A DNA stretch of 64,000 nt from Acanthornis magna (taxonomy: Eukaryota; Chordata; Aves; Passeriformes; Acanthizidae): contig JAWUZG010000970.1 of assembly GCA_036785705.1 (NCBI GenBank), forward strand, positions 3,878,501-3,942,500, in the 5' to 3' direction. The position numbers and the translations under genes are program-made. Shown here one piece after another: positions 1 through 12,300 of this stretch (within the stretch, counting starts at the first letter, position 1; each line of letters begins with the position of its first letter). The notes under the pieces were generated by a model, which searched no databases, was not told where the DNA came from, and worked only from the letters and a program-made list of their open reading frames with translations.

Positions 1-1651
1 TTTTGCTAAGAAAGCTAAATTCATAGTCTAAAAGAAAATCAATAGCAGGTGGGTCGAGTTAGGGCTCTTATTAGGGAAGACAAGCATATTAAGAAATTAT
101 CTAAAGCTACATGATGAAGTACAGTTAGGCCTTTTTTATATTTGGATACTTAAAAAAAAAGAAATTATAAGCAGAAGGCATTCAATAAAACCAAAGGACC
201 TTTCAACATCTTAGCATATGATACTCTCAGTCATAGAATGCTGAGGTTCATTCCAGTGACAGGAGTCTAGCAGGGTTCAAACAATGATATGAAAATATTT
301 CTCGACTGTGGTAGGATCACCATACTGCAATACCACACATAAAGCAAGCTCACTCTTTGCTTCCCAACTTTGCCATTTCCCCTGATTAACAAAAAGAGTT
401 TTTGTATGGAACAGTACTTTGCCATGGGCATATGTCACTGTCTGGATCAGGGAGCGGTTTGGTGCAAAGCTCAGATGTGTGAATGTTACTGTAAGCACTG
501 CTGTGGTTTTCATTTGGTCTTTTAAGCTATGGAGTACTGTCAGGCTGTGCAGCCTGAACAAGAGGGGCATCAGTTTTTCAAGTTACTATGAGTGATGAGA
601 GGTAGATTTTAGGATACTTAGGATGACTTTGCTGAGGGGGAGATGTGCAATATGTATTTAGTAATTTTAAACACTACTAAACTGAAGGCAGTGGAACACA
701 CAAAATGTATCTTCCATGGTCAAAAAGAGGTAAATTAATTATATATTATTGTATATGCATTTTACTATGTAATGGTTTATATGGGTGTTGTAGCCCAAAT
801 AATTTCTCCACTGTTCTTATAATGGTTGAAGATGGGGCTATGAACGTGAATTCCTTTCATAAAGTCTCTAATTCAACACACTTAAAATGCTTAAGCCACC
901 ACATATGTATTATTCAGTGAGAAAAATAAATCTGAAACAAAAACCTTGGCCAAAGGCAGCATTTTGGCTAAGGGCAACGGTTAGTGCCCACATGCCTCAG
1001 AGACTGCTTTCCAGAGGGTGTTCCAGCCACTGGTATCCCTAGATACTTTATCCTGCTTTGTGCAGCTATGTTTATTTTCATATCTGAGTCCAAAATGAAG
1101 GCTATTCTTTGTGTTCACGTATTACACCAACACATCCCTGCAAGGTCCACTCAGCACAAAGAGGAAAGGTTGTTTTATGTGGTGATGACCGCATACTGCT
1201 GGGATACCAGAACAGAAAGTCTCTTCCAAAGCTCCAGTTTCCCTGAGCTGTTTTTAATCCCACAGAGGCTCATGGAGCTGCAGCAGAGCCATGAAGCTCA
1301 GTCTAATGTAAATTATCAGAATTACTTGACTTGTTTGCTTAGGAACACACTGGCACCAGGTTTTCCCTGATGACTGCTAAGATCTGTGTGGAAAAGCCCT
1401 ACAGGATGTAACAAGAATCTTTGCAGAAACATTTAAAGGCCCTATTTAAACTGCTCTGAAACCTATAGAGTTTAATAGAGAGTAATATCCTTTCTATTGT
1501 TGTTTTTAACTATCCTATATAATTCTATATTAAATTCTTGAGAAAGGTTGTAATTTTCTATTAAATTCTTTCAGGCTTTTCCACAAGGGTTCAGTAACAT
1601 TTTTCATCTTTCCCAGAAGTCAATCACTTCAATCTGCTAGCCATATGCACC

Positions 1652-1656
<5 letters not shown>
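1..1656. other. AT-rich stretch without a recognisable gene
   Basis: No frame on either strand gives a recognisable domain, and the open stretches are short (up to about 130 codons) and low in protein character. Around 1500-1575 there are loosely repeated ATTAAATTCTT strings, which are ordinary low-complexity AT-rich DNA. I see no transposon ends, RNA gene or promoter that I can support. Confidence 0.6.
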
Positions 1657-1688
<32 letters not shown>

Positions 1689-1707
1689 CGCACACACACA
1701 CACACAC
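1657..1707. repeat. Compound (TA)n / (CA)n microsatellite
   Basis: About 14 TA units run from 1657 to 1684. A short TGTGCG junction follows, then about eight CA units (1691-1707). Alternating purine-pyrimidine tracts of this kind are often length-polymorphic. The tract lies about 130-150 bases upstream of the recognisable start of the CR1 LINE. Confidence 0.95.
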
Positions 1708-1840
1708 TCTCTTATGTAGGTATGTTGCTCCTCTGGAGTCCCTTACTGAGAGCAAGGCTCCCCGGTGAGAACGTTGCACGCTTGTGTTCTCAATCAGAAT
1801 CACCCTTGCTAGGCAGGTCCCATTTATCTGTTTGACATGG
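1708..1840. other. Unassigned sequence between microsatellite and CR1
   Basis: Moderate-GC spacer with no recognisable feature. The 5' truncation point of the CR1 copy must lie near its right end, because reverse-transcriptase similarity starts abruptly around 1850. Confidence 0.4.
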
Positions 1841-1863
1841 ACAGACCCTCTCCACCTGCCTCC

Positions 1864-2247
1864 ATTTTGGATTTCAGTAAAGCTTTTGATACTGACCCTC
1901 ACAGGATCCTTCTGGACAAAATGTCCAGCCCACAGCTGGATAAACACATCATGCAGTGGGTGAGAAACTGGCTCATGGGTCAGGCACAAAGGGTTACAGT
2001 GAATGGGGTGACATCAGACTGGGGACCTGTCACTAGTGGGGTTCCACAGGACTCCATCCTCGGCCCTGTGCTCTTCAACATCTTCATAAATGACTTGTAT
2101 ACAAATGACTTGCATACACAACTGGAAGGGATACTAAGCAAGTTCACAGATGAGACAAAATTGGGAGGAGCAGTTGGCTTCCTTGTGGGCAGGGAGACCC
2201 TGAAGAGGGACCTTGACAAATCAGAGGTCACAAGTCACCAACAATAA
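1864..2247 (+). pseudogene. CR1 reverse transcriptase fragment, inactive
   Basis: An open frame of about 130 codons covers the central palm of a CR1-type reverse transcriptase. An ATG at 1837 opens the frame, but this is an accidental start inside the ORF2 region. LDFSKAFD is the motif carrying the first catalytic aspartate. The SGVPQ...[15 protein letters not shown] block is intact. The catalytic motif, normally F-A-D-D in CR1, reads FTDE, so the second aspartate is a glutamate. A 15-bp tandem duplication (2088-2102 and 2103-2117, one mismatch) gives a repeated [10 protein letters not shown] just before it. Together with a stop at 2245-2247 and loss of both ends, this is a dead fragment. Confidence 0.85.
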
Positions 2248-2759
2248 GAAGTTCAGCAGGGGAAAGTGCTGGATTCTGCACCTGGGATAGGGCAACCCTG
2301 GATGTATGAATAGACAGAAGAGGCAGGAGAGCAGCAGAAAGTTGAATGTGAGTCAGGAGTGCCTGGGCAGCCAGGAGGGCCAACCATGTCCTGGGGGGCA
2401 TCAGGCACAGCATCACCAGCCAGGCAAGGGAGGGGATTGTCCTGCTCTGCTCTGCACTGGGTTGGGCTCGCCTCGAATGCTGGGGGCAGTTTTGGGTGCT
2501 ACAATATAAGCAAGATACAAAGCTATTAGAGAGTGTCCAAAGGAGGACAACAAAGATGCTGAAGGGCCTTGAGGGGAGCTGTATGAGAAGTGGCTGAAGT
2601 CACTTGGTCTGTTCAGCATGGAGAAGAGGAGAGTTTTAGATTGGATATTAGACAAAGGCTCTTCCAAGAGTGTCGTCGGGCACTGGAACAGGGAAGTGGT
2701 CACAGCACCAAACCTGGAAAGTGGTCAGGAAGCGTTTGGAAAATGCTCTCAGACACATG

Positions 2760-2765
2760 GTGTGA
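2760..2765. repeat. Left copy of target-site duplication GTGTGA
   Basis: GTGTGA sits directly before the LTR's 5' TG and is repeated directly after its terminal CA (3237-3242). Removing the LTR and one copy restores a continuous CR1 3' UTR (ACATG-GTGTGACTCTTGG), which supports a real insertion duplication. A 6-bp duplication is the usual length for ERVK/alpharetrovirus-type integration. Confidence 0.9.
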
Positions 2766-3236
2766 TGTGGTGGTCTGCCCCTCTCCTGGGCGGGAGAGAT
2801 TCTGGGTATGCCTGTGCTTCCCAGGCCAGCTCCGTCCACCTTGGGAGCTGGGCCCAGCCCTGGGGGTGTGGAGTAAGGCGTGCTCAGGGCCCCGGATCCG
2901 CCCATCCCTCCAGATATTTCTGTTCAGTTATGTATGTAATTGGTTCATTTGAATTGTACCCCTCCCTCTTATGTTATTATTGGTTGTATTCGCGTGTACC
3001 CACCCTCTCTCTCCTTCCCTATTGGTTGCCCTTCCCTGTACTTAACCGGCTGCCCCCAGCAGTCGGTGCCTCCTTTTCTCCTGTACCCTGAGGGGTGCTG
3101 GGGAGACGGTTGGCCCTTTCTCTGCTCTCCCTCCCAACCACCGACCCCCTTACCCTGATAAAGGAGAGCTTGGGGAGAGAACAATAAACCTCCTGCCACC
3201 CTTCGTCTCGCCGTCTGCCTCTTTTTGATTACAACA
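2766..3236 (+). mobile_element. Solo LTR of an ERVK-like endogenous retrovirus, inserted in CR1
   Basis: A 471-bp block starts TGTGGTGG and ends TTACAACA, with the canonical TG...CA termini, and is flanked by the perfect 6-bp duplication GTGTGA. ATTGG (reverse CCAAT) boxes at about 2939, 2979 and 3021 fit a U3 promoter region. AATAAA at 3183-3188 is a polyadenylation signal about 50 bases from the 3' end, so the element reads on the plus strand. The GC-rich content contrasts with the surrounding AT-rich DNA. No internal retroviral genes or second LTR are present, so this is the product of LTR-LTR recombination. The family is assigned from the structure and duplication length, not from a database match. 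Confidence 0.88.
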
Positions 3237-3335
3237 GTGTGACTCTTGGGGATGGTGCTGTGCAGGGCCAGGAGTTTGACTTGGTGATCTTTATGGGTCC
3301 CTTCCAACTCAGCATGTTCTGTGATTCTGTGATTA
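3237..3335 (+). mobile_element. CR1 LINE 3' end, part after the nested LTR
   Basis: This is the direct continuation of the CR1 3' UTR interrupted at 2765. It contains the characteristic CR1 end with GGGGATGGTGCTGTGCAGGG, then TCCCTTCCAACT, and finishes in two ATTCTGTG-like units (about 3316-3333) in place of a poly(A) tail. That octamer tail is a hallmark of CR1. The right copy of the LTR target duplication, GTGTGA, forms its first six bases (3237-3242). Confidence 0.92.
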
Positions 3336-6300
3336 GCCATGGTGCAAAGGCTGGCAGGTCACTGCCCAGCATGTGCACCACAGGAGTGCCCATAGTGGGC
3401 ACTTGCCTTCCCACCAGGGAAAGCCTTTTTCAGGGGAAGGAAAAGCATGCTCTCAGGAAGCAGGTAGCTGAAGCCAGCAGCTGAGCAGCAGTTCCAGCTG
3501 AGCTGCCTGGCTCACATGAATTAATCCACCCCTTTTAAAACATTCACACGCTGGTCTGATTTTGACTGCTCCTTGCACCCAGGCAGCTTTACAGCTTGGT
3601 GTGGTTTAAAGGGAAATTCCGACAGCACTTTCTCTGCAGATTCAGTTTATCCCAGTGCTGGCACTCAGACCGCCTGATGTGCATGTTATGTTTGTTTATT
3701 TTGCTGATATCCTGAGAAGGTCGTTGGCAGTCTGTTTCCTGCTCTTTGGATACATATGCTGCTGCAATCACACTGTTCAATATACAGCATTCAAGAAATG
3801 TTCAGTAAACAAAACAAACACACGCTATTTGTGAGCTAGAGAATATTTTGTTCTTTCTGGATAACATTTTGACTTCTATGCAGGAGGTGCAAAAGGGCCA
3901 TCAAGCCTCCCTCTGAGAAGCCTAGCCTGGCCTGACTTCAGTGCTCACAGCAGCAATCTCTTGCACCCACAGGTCTGACACTGAGCCCTGAAGCTGCATG
4001 TCTGTCAAGGTCTGATGGCACTGAGGCCCCGACCTGAGCCCCAGGTATGGAATCACTCCTTCTACGGTTTGGCTTTGTAAGCTTGGCTTGGGGGTCTCTG
4101 CCAACTTCATTGTAATGTAAGTTATCAAAATACTTACTAGCCATGCTCATGGTTATGCCCTTTTTGTTTTTTGTGCTCTTGCACATGGACCTGAGGAAAG
4201 TAAACACATGTGAAAATTGTGCATGATGTGTACATCCCTGAGAACCCTCAGCTTGGCAGCTTATTCTCTACCTTAAGGTAAAGCACAGCCAAAGAGATAT
4301 TTTATCTTAGGTATGGGGATCATTCTGTGATGGTTCTGCTGTGGGAACCTCTCCACTGGGGCACACAGAAAACCTTGGGCCTGAGCTTGTAGCCTACCTG
4401 TGCAGCACCATGCACACTTAGGAGATCAGAGGGGTGTGTCATTCTTCTGTGTAGCCATAGTCCAAGTGGTGCTTTTGAAGCATTTGAGAGAAAGCATGGT
4501 TCATGGTAAGAGGCTGGATTCAGGGAGCTTTAGTTGGTAACATGAATATTTTAGCTGAAAGAATTAGCTTTCTGTAGCAATTTTGGGGGTGATAAGGTTT
4601 GGGATGAACACCTAGAATGTTTCGCTCCAAAGAGAAGCCTTTTTTTTTGCTACTGCTATTCTCATCACAGCTTCATTATGTGACTAGTCTGCTACAGTGC
4701 CTAGGCCCTGGACTAGGAACTTATTTTAATGTCTGGATGTCCAGATCAAAGTGTATAAACAATGGTGAGTAAACAAAAATATATCAGTATTTGTATATTC
4801 ATAAATAAACAGGGTATTTAATCGCCCTTCTATTGAGCTGTCCATGCACAGCCATCTTCTGGGATTGTGCCTGCCAGAGTTGGAGAATGAAGTATGTGAG
4901 ATATGGAGCAACTGGGAATATACACCCTAAGATACACTTATCAAAGCCCCTGACAGCTGTTTCAGAGAAATTCCCAGAGCTGTGGAGTGTGAATAGCTTG
5001 AAATTTGGGGAAGAAAGGGATCGTGCACCAAAGTTTGCCCATCAGAAAATGCTTCTCCAGCAGTGGTGCAAGACTGTGGTGACTCCAGTAAAATTAATGG
5101 AGTTGCAGTAAAGCAAAACTTTTGTGACATCACTATCAAGCACTTAGCTTTTCTAGGATGTATTAGCCAAAGTTCTGACCTTTTCCCTGGGAAGTTTTAT
5201 TTCTTTTTAACTCTGTCCATGGGGTTACCAGATGTGCTGTGTTATTGGGATTATTTTAGGTGCGCAAGGCATTCTTAGGGTCTCAGCTGATTTGCTGAAA
5301 TCGGGATCTATCCTGATTTCAATAGAACATTGGGATTTCCCAAGGGCTTTCCCAGCTGTCGTCTCCATTCTATCAGCATGTCTATGTGGCCAAACACATC
5401 CTCTCCTTCTGCAGGAACATCAAACCCCAGCTGCCAGTCACCTGAAAGCCTGGCACACACAATCATATTGCTGCCTTTATGTGGAAAGGTGTGTACTGTA
5501 ACAGCAGGAGGTCAGCAGCAGTGAGCCTGACATGTAGGGGGAAATGTCTTCATCCTTGCAGGCACTCACAGCAGAGCTGTGAAAGGGGCAGACTGAGTAC
5601 ACTCACTGCGGAAGGGATAAAGAAAAGAGAAAAAACAGTAAACCCAGCGGAAGCAAAGTTAGTAGGACAGAGACTGAAGCAGGTCTGGCAAGTGAAGTGT
5701 AAAAGGAATTACAGATTACATTTTTGGGGTTTTATCTCTGCAGAGACATGGTAAGGTTTGAAACAGATAAAGATCGTTTATACAAATGATCTGAACTGGC
5801 AACATAGGTTTAAAAACTAGGTACAGGATCTTTTGACACATTGAGGGAGCTGATCTTTAAGCCTGATATGAGACGCAGGCCAGGAATGTTTGGCATGATT
5901 TTACATTTCCTAATAAAAACTCACAGTGCCTCACATAGCATCCTACTCTTGTTAAAACAGCAGTAGAATTTTTAATGAGCGAGTGTTCAAGAAATTGCTT
6001 TAATGTCCTCCTCAAAACCCTGCCCCTCATATCACAGCGCTCTTTAATACCATGCACAGGGCTGTAACTTTATGGCCCCCCTGGAGCAATTCACAGTGCT
6101 TAGCTGTCCCAGACCTGTGTGAGCGGTGACCTGCAACTTGGTCACCAGACCCTGTACCCCATCTCCTCTCCCTTGGGGTCTGGCAGAAAGTAAGTACCTC
6201 CTATCCCTCTAAGTGGAATAAGCTATTGCAATTTGCATTCTGGTTGAGAAGAAGAGTGCTTCAAGCTCAGAATATTGAAAAGGCTTGAAACCCTTTACAT

Positions 6301-9300
6301 GTGAGATGCCCCATATGCAGGCAGTGCTCTGGCCGGGTGCAGACAGACTTGCTTCCATGGGCTCCCCACAAGCTCCTCCAGGTGACAACACTCGCCCCTT
6401 TGTCCCACCCCCATGCAGGTTACTACATATAATATGGTAATTAGGCCTGGTAGAGAACCTCTGTAATCACCTTTTCCAGTTGCTGGAGCCTTCTTTTTTC
6501 CAGGTGTGTGTTGCTGGGGTAAAGAAGAATGTATCCTGTGCCTCTGTGGCTGATGGGTGTTCAGGAGGCTGAAGAAGCTTCACATGAGAGCTGCTGGCAG
6601 AGGAATTGCTCTCCTCTTGCTGCCAGCTTGACTCTCTCGCTCTCTGACATGTTGTGAAATAAACCTATTTTTCTGAATGCACTGGTGCAGGCTGAGGCTT
6701 ATCCCACATCTTCTGGCTGAGGTTGTCTGTGTTCTGGATGTCTGTTCTATGTGCTGGATGGCTTCTATATGTGGTCTTGCCATCCTGGGTCTGGAGCTAC
6801 CTCACATAATGAGCATTCCAGTGCAATTTGGACATTATCTTTTGTCCTTATTTTATGTATCTATTCGACAGCGAAGTAAAAATCCATGTGCCCTGTGATC
6901 CCAGGTCTTTTGCCTTTTTTGTGACAAACAGGCTTTCACTCTGTTCTCTGCGTGCCTTGCACTGCCCCTGCTCTGGGCTCTTCATGAGAAGTTATCATGT
7001 CTCCTTGTTCCTTCAATCAATGCTAAGTAACAAGCTAGTTTTCAGGAAAATGTCTCATGTTGGCATGTGATGGTCCATGCTGTCTTATAAGGAGCATACT
7101 TCTATCTTCAGTGTCTTTGACATAATCTTTGTCTGTCTCTGCTGCTGATGGTACTTTTTCAGGCATTCAAGGGAAGATGCATTGCACTTGGATTCCCCTT
7201 TGGCACTGACTTACATGAATGCTGCTGCAGGGCACAGTGGACAGTTGACTGAGCAAAGGGTGTTAGGTTATGACCCTCCACAGAACACAACAGCAGGTCC
7301 CTGAGCTTGCCTCTAACCCTCATGTCCCTCAGAAGACCATCCTGACAGGAATAAGAGCAGTGATATGCTGTGACCGTACAGACCCTGTTGCTATTGAAAA
7401 GCCACCCTAGGCTGAGGTTTGGGTCTTTTGATGCTGTAGAATCTGAAAACTAGAAACTATGGCTTCACATTCCAGATTCTGTTTTCATAAACAGCATAGT
7501 GCAACTTTTTTTGGATCAGCTCCTGGGAGTCCAGCCCCAGGTGCGAAGAAGATACCAATCTCATGAGATAATTCCCAATCTGCTGGGATGACTGCCAGTC
7601 ACTCTGAAGCAGTGTTACTCTTCCCATTCAGCCACAAGCATGGGGTTACCTTTCATAAAAGTTGCTTCGTGATCACCCTGATTGCCTGATCAGCCCTGGG
7701 ATTTGCCTCCCTTGTGTCCTCTGGGGTCTTGTAGGAAAGGTGTTGCTGCCCCTTCATGCCATGGCCCACAGCAGCTTTGACCCCAAGGGAGAAATGCTGC
7801 TCTCAGAAAGATTTGGGGGTGTCAGTGACAAGATGGGTGTTTCTAGGGCATATTGGTGTCTTACATGCTAAAGCTGGATTCCTAGCCACACGTGTTGTGG
7901 ACACATGTATGGCTCCCAAGTCTCGACCTGAAAGCCCGTGCAGTAGTTTTCCATGTGTGATGACATCAGGCCAATGTCTGCCCATTATTTCTCTTATGTT
8001 TCCAATAGGATGAGGTTCTGCATCTACTCTGACAATACCAGTGCTTCATGGCTCTCAGTCTTCTGTCTACTGTGCATCTTTCTTCTTGAAAGATAGCTGC
8101 CTCTTTCTATACCCCAGAACTTCTTTCATAGCCCCTGCCCTGGTGATTTCCTTAATGCTTTCTGTTTTCTCAGAATGTTTTGATATCATAATCCTGAATT
8201 GCCTCTCTGTTGTCAGCTCCTTCTGTCAATAGCTGCAGCTTTGGTGGCTGGAAGTTGCTCTAATGAATGGTTCAGTTTACCCATGAGGCTGGGCTGATGC
8301 CAGAGGTATTTGTGACCAGCCAGAGGTACTTGTGTAATTGCCAAAATGTACAGGAGAGCTCTTTCTTCATGGTATGTCTGGGCTCACTTTTTGGCATCAC
8401 TAGCAGCAATGATTTGCCCCAAATGCCCTATGGAGTACATTTATAATGAGACCAGATCTCCAGCTGTGTAATGGTGCAAGTCTGGTATACCTGAACTCTT
8501 CCTTGTTGCTGTTAGGCTGGAAGTTACTGGGGGAACAAAGATGTAACTCTGCCAGGTCTTTCCTAAGAGACTTCATCATGCGTAATGGAGCGCCACATTT
8601 CAGCAGACTCAGGTTGCCAACAGGGATCTGTTTTTAACCTTAGTTTATTCAATGTGTCTGTCCTTGACACATATCTATATATTCAGCAGGAAAGCTGTAC
8701 AAGGAACTGTATTCCCTTTCCTTTAGTGCTGAGAACACCAGACATGAAACTACATCCTGAGGCTTGTCCTGTTCTTCCTACATCTCTTTCTATAAACTTC
8801 AAGTTATAACATCCCCTGTTTGGTGTGTTTCTCACAAAAGCCAGAATTTGCCTACTGGTCAAGTGTTTTCCCTTTAAGTGTTTTTCCCTGTATGTGGTTA
8901 AGGTATGGTTATGTGTCTTCAGTCAGCTATTGCTGTTTATCCGTGTTCATGGGATTGCATTGCAGCTGATGCCACTTTCCAGGTGGAAGAAAACTTGTTT
9001 AACAGTACACTTGTAAATGTGGAAAGTTAAATGCTTATCTACACCCTTTTGCAGCATGTGTGTGTATTGATTACTTGTAACATCTGCTAAGGTCTCGTTG
9101 CAATAATGAGAAAAGCTCTTGACAACGTATCTATTTAGAAAATGAGAGGATGACTGTGTAAAAATTGCACAAGAAACACAAAATTCAGCGTAAGTGAACG
9201 CAAGGTGTGTAGTGGCTTCTCCAGTCCTTTGGAGGTCTGTGCTGTGCATGTGGTATGGCTAGCAAAATTAGAGCTGGCATGAAGTCATGGGTTGCTGCAT

Positions 9301-9321
9301 ACAAGCTACGGTGACATTGCT
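3336..9321. other. Long stretch without recognisable genes
   Basis: I saw no coding exon, RNA gene or intact mobile element here. The only local structure noted is a short direct repeat at 8299-8314 and 8319-8334 (15 of 16 bases equal, 20-bp spacing). Open frames are all below about 100 codons and show no motif. Ancient, unrecognisable repeats may be present. Confidence 0.5.
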
Positions 9322-9338
9322 TTTTTTTTTTTTTTTTG
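9322..9338. repeat. Poly(T) tract, 17 bases
   Basis: An uninterrupted run of 17 T. On the minus strand it is a poly(A) run, but no retroposed gene or target duplication is recognisable next to it, so it is called only as a homopolymer. Confidence 0.9.
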
Positions 9339-12300
9339 TTGCACAGATTTCTATGCTTGCTATATAACTCTGTACAAATATATAGTGTCCCACCCTCTTC
9401 ATTTTTTCCTTCCCCTCCCCCTTTTTTGTCTTTGTCTTATTGTAGCATTTTGCCCTTACAGCCTTGGTTATATCTCATTTTTTCAACTCTTCTTGCTAGC
9501 TGGAAATGTGTATCTGGATTAGACCCTTGCTCCTCAATAGCCTCTATGGAATATTTGAATCTCACGTTTTACACAAAACCACAGTCTTCTCGAGGGAATC
9601 CAGAATCACGGGTGGATCCTATTATTCTCAGTCTGCAATACCAGTATCTCTTCAGTCCTTGTGGTCTTAAGGAATAGGAAGAGGGCTACAGGAGGGGGAT
9701 GAGAGAGGACCACTGTCTTTGCATGGTTTCATTCCTCTGGGATGAGAGTCTGCTAATGCCTTTTCCCAGCTGCCATGGGCTCTCAGGATTACTCAGCAGC
9801 AATGTCTCTCTCGTGTCTTGTCTTTTTTCAGAAAGGAGATGTTTTGCCTCCTCTTTCTTACCTTCGATGATTCAGCCTAGCTACAGATTCAGGTTACTCT
9901 TCTTCAGGGCTTGTACAATGATATCTAACTAGAAATTAATCTTTCTGGTCATCCATCCCTCCATGTCAGCTGCTTGCCTCCTTTTTATGTACTGTATCTT
10001 TTACCTTGTAAACACATGTTTTTATTTACTTTTGGACTCACCGAAATAACCACTGCCACAATATTTACTGCATTTATGCTGGGAAGATAGAGTCAATTAA
10101 AAACATTCAGGAAAAAAAAATGGAATTTGCAGAAGCCTGTGGCTTTGATAGCACTTTTCTTTAAAAAACCCTATCTAAAATATGTAAAATAAAATAGGCT
10201 TTTATTAAAACAATTGATCCTTAAAGTGCTAGGCATGAACAGACACAGACTGATCTCCAAGTGCTTCCTCTGACTGCTTCCCAGCCGCACTCCACATGCA
10301 TTCCTCCAGATTCCAGAAGGGCTGTGAGTGTCTTGCTGGGTCACCAGCTGCCTACAGCTCTGGTGGGATGGAACAAGACTGCTCTCTATGTGGTCGCTGG
10401 AAGGAGAGGGAGAGCTGCTGCCTCTCCCTGATGCTTTTCTAGGGAGTGGAGAGGGAAGAGCCCTGGCTGACTGGAGCGAGATAGGGCAATATAAGCAAAA
10501 TAGAACACTTGAAGAGGTGTAAGTGGCAGTGGGGGCTTGAGGGTTTCTCTGTTGCACTTTCTACCTTAGGCGTGGAGATACAAAGAAGCTGAAAGTTTAG
10601 AATTACAATACAGTGACATACTCAGTTTTGATACGTGCTTCTGATACTGAGAGACATGTAAACCCCACAAATCTTTTCTGTTTTAGCTGTGTGTCACAGT
10701 AACTCCTATTTAAGCTTTTTGTAGAGCTGATCAGTGAAAACCTAAGTCCCCTGAAATCAACTGGAAAGCTTTTGTTTTCCTGGCTGGTGCAGGGCAAGAC
10801 CACTAGCAAGGATTTTTTTTCCTCATGTATGTTGCAACACTGAATACAGATTAATTTTTACTTCATGTTCCAGCCCTTCCAATGTATTGGTGTTAAATAT
10901 GTAGTGTCTGGTTATCATGACTGCGTGGTAACTGCAAGTAGAATAGCATTAACTGCTCTGAGCAAGAAGTAATTTAATAGCTAATTACACTGGAGGAAAA
11001 TGAACAAACCCTGAGTTAGCTAGAAATTTCTGCTAAAAAGAAGGTATTTTGGATGGATTTAGATATAAAATTTCGCTTATTTGGCACAACAATGCATTAT
11101 GCTGCACTTGTTACAGGCATTATAAGATCATAGCTGGCTAGGGGATAATAACCCTCCAAATTCATGATTTCCACTGTAATTACCCTTTAGATTAATATTT
11201 GCTGCATGGAATTTGGGGTCCTGGATCAGTGTTCCATGAGAATATTAAGAAAATAGACCTTATCAGTAGAAAGGCCATTCTTTATGCAGACACTTCAAGA
11301 AAGACCCACCTAGAAAATCACTTTATTGTTCTAGCCTTCCATCTCTGATCTTGCATCTGGAATACAAACATCCTTCATAGTTTATATGATAATAATAACT
11401 GGCCCATGTGGAATCAAGTTTAGTGAATAGATATGAGTACAAATTTGGGACGTGACCTTCACTTGTGTCAATCAAAGATTTTTCTGGAAATGGAAAACTG
11501 CTGTTAATGATGAAGTTCTTCAGTGATCAAATCATGTAACACATGGTCACTTTCTCAAACTCTCAAAATGAATACAAATTTCATGTTTCTGGTTTCACTT
11601 TCAGTCACCTTGAAGTTTGCATTAATTTTCACAACAAGCCTGGAAAAAGTCTTACAATAATCACAACATTTGTGCAGACAGATCAGAGCCCATATAGTAT
11701 CTATACGTTGATAGAGTCTCCTAAGTTCTGCAAACAGATTATAAATTTGTAGATATACTTCTGGAGGTCTTTGAGTTACACACCCAAGTTGGAAAAAGGC
11801 CCGAATACAACAACCTTGAATGTATTTTCAAGGCTTACAAAGTTAACATCTGGCTATAAACTCTGGGCAGTACTCTGGCCCCTTGTTGTGAGGCTGAGGA
11901 CAGACTCCAGGCTTGTTTTGGGGTTTATGTTTGTGAGAGGGCTGGATGATTCAAGGTCACATACATTTCACTAAGGTTTCCAGAACTGGGTCCTTGGGGA
12001 AGGGTGGTGGACGTGATGGCAGACCAAGTGTTGCCCCTGCCTCTCCCCTCTGAGCTCCTTGTCAGTGCCCTCACCCCCATCACTCTCAGAGGCACCAAGT
12101 CCGCTTTTGTTGCATGCAGCCCATTGTGGCCGGGGAGATCTTTGCACTTACTCAAGTATTGGGTCATTCCTGTTTGTTTCACTTTTTTAATGGGATCCTG
12201 CAGTGACATCCAGGTCACTGTTTTTCACACCATCGACTCTGACCCATCCAGTCTGACAAAAAAAACTTTGATTGACACATTGTCAGAGCAGCCGTTGGAC

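Larger units (their letters stand above)
1841..2765 (+). mobile_element. CR1 LINE, 5'-truncated, part before the nested LTR
   Basis: Non-LTR retrotransposon of the CR1 family, the dominant LINE of birds. The first part (about 1864-2240) encodes the middle of the reverse transcriptase, with motifs such as LDFSKAFD and [21 protein letters not shown] that are typical of CR1. Frameshifts and stops follow. The DNA still follows the CR1 layout through the C-terminal region (SLEKRR-like part near 2615-2640) and into the 3' UTR up to ACATG near 2759. The endonuclease and N-terminal half are missing, which is the usual 5' truncation of LINE copies. The element continues at 3237 after an inserted LTR. 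The exact 5' boundary is uncertain by a few tens of bases. Confidence 0.9.

Noticed and set aside
2590..3091. Open frames of 120-157 codons across the CR1/LTR junction
   Set aside because: They cross from the CR1 3' UTR into an inserted LTR, so they cannot be a conserved gene.
8299..8334. Direct repeat GCCAGAGGTA(T/C)TTGTG as a regulatory or insertion signature
   Set aside because: Only two 16-bp copies with 20-bp spacing and nothing inserted between them. It looks like a local slippage duplication.
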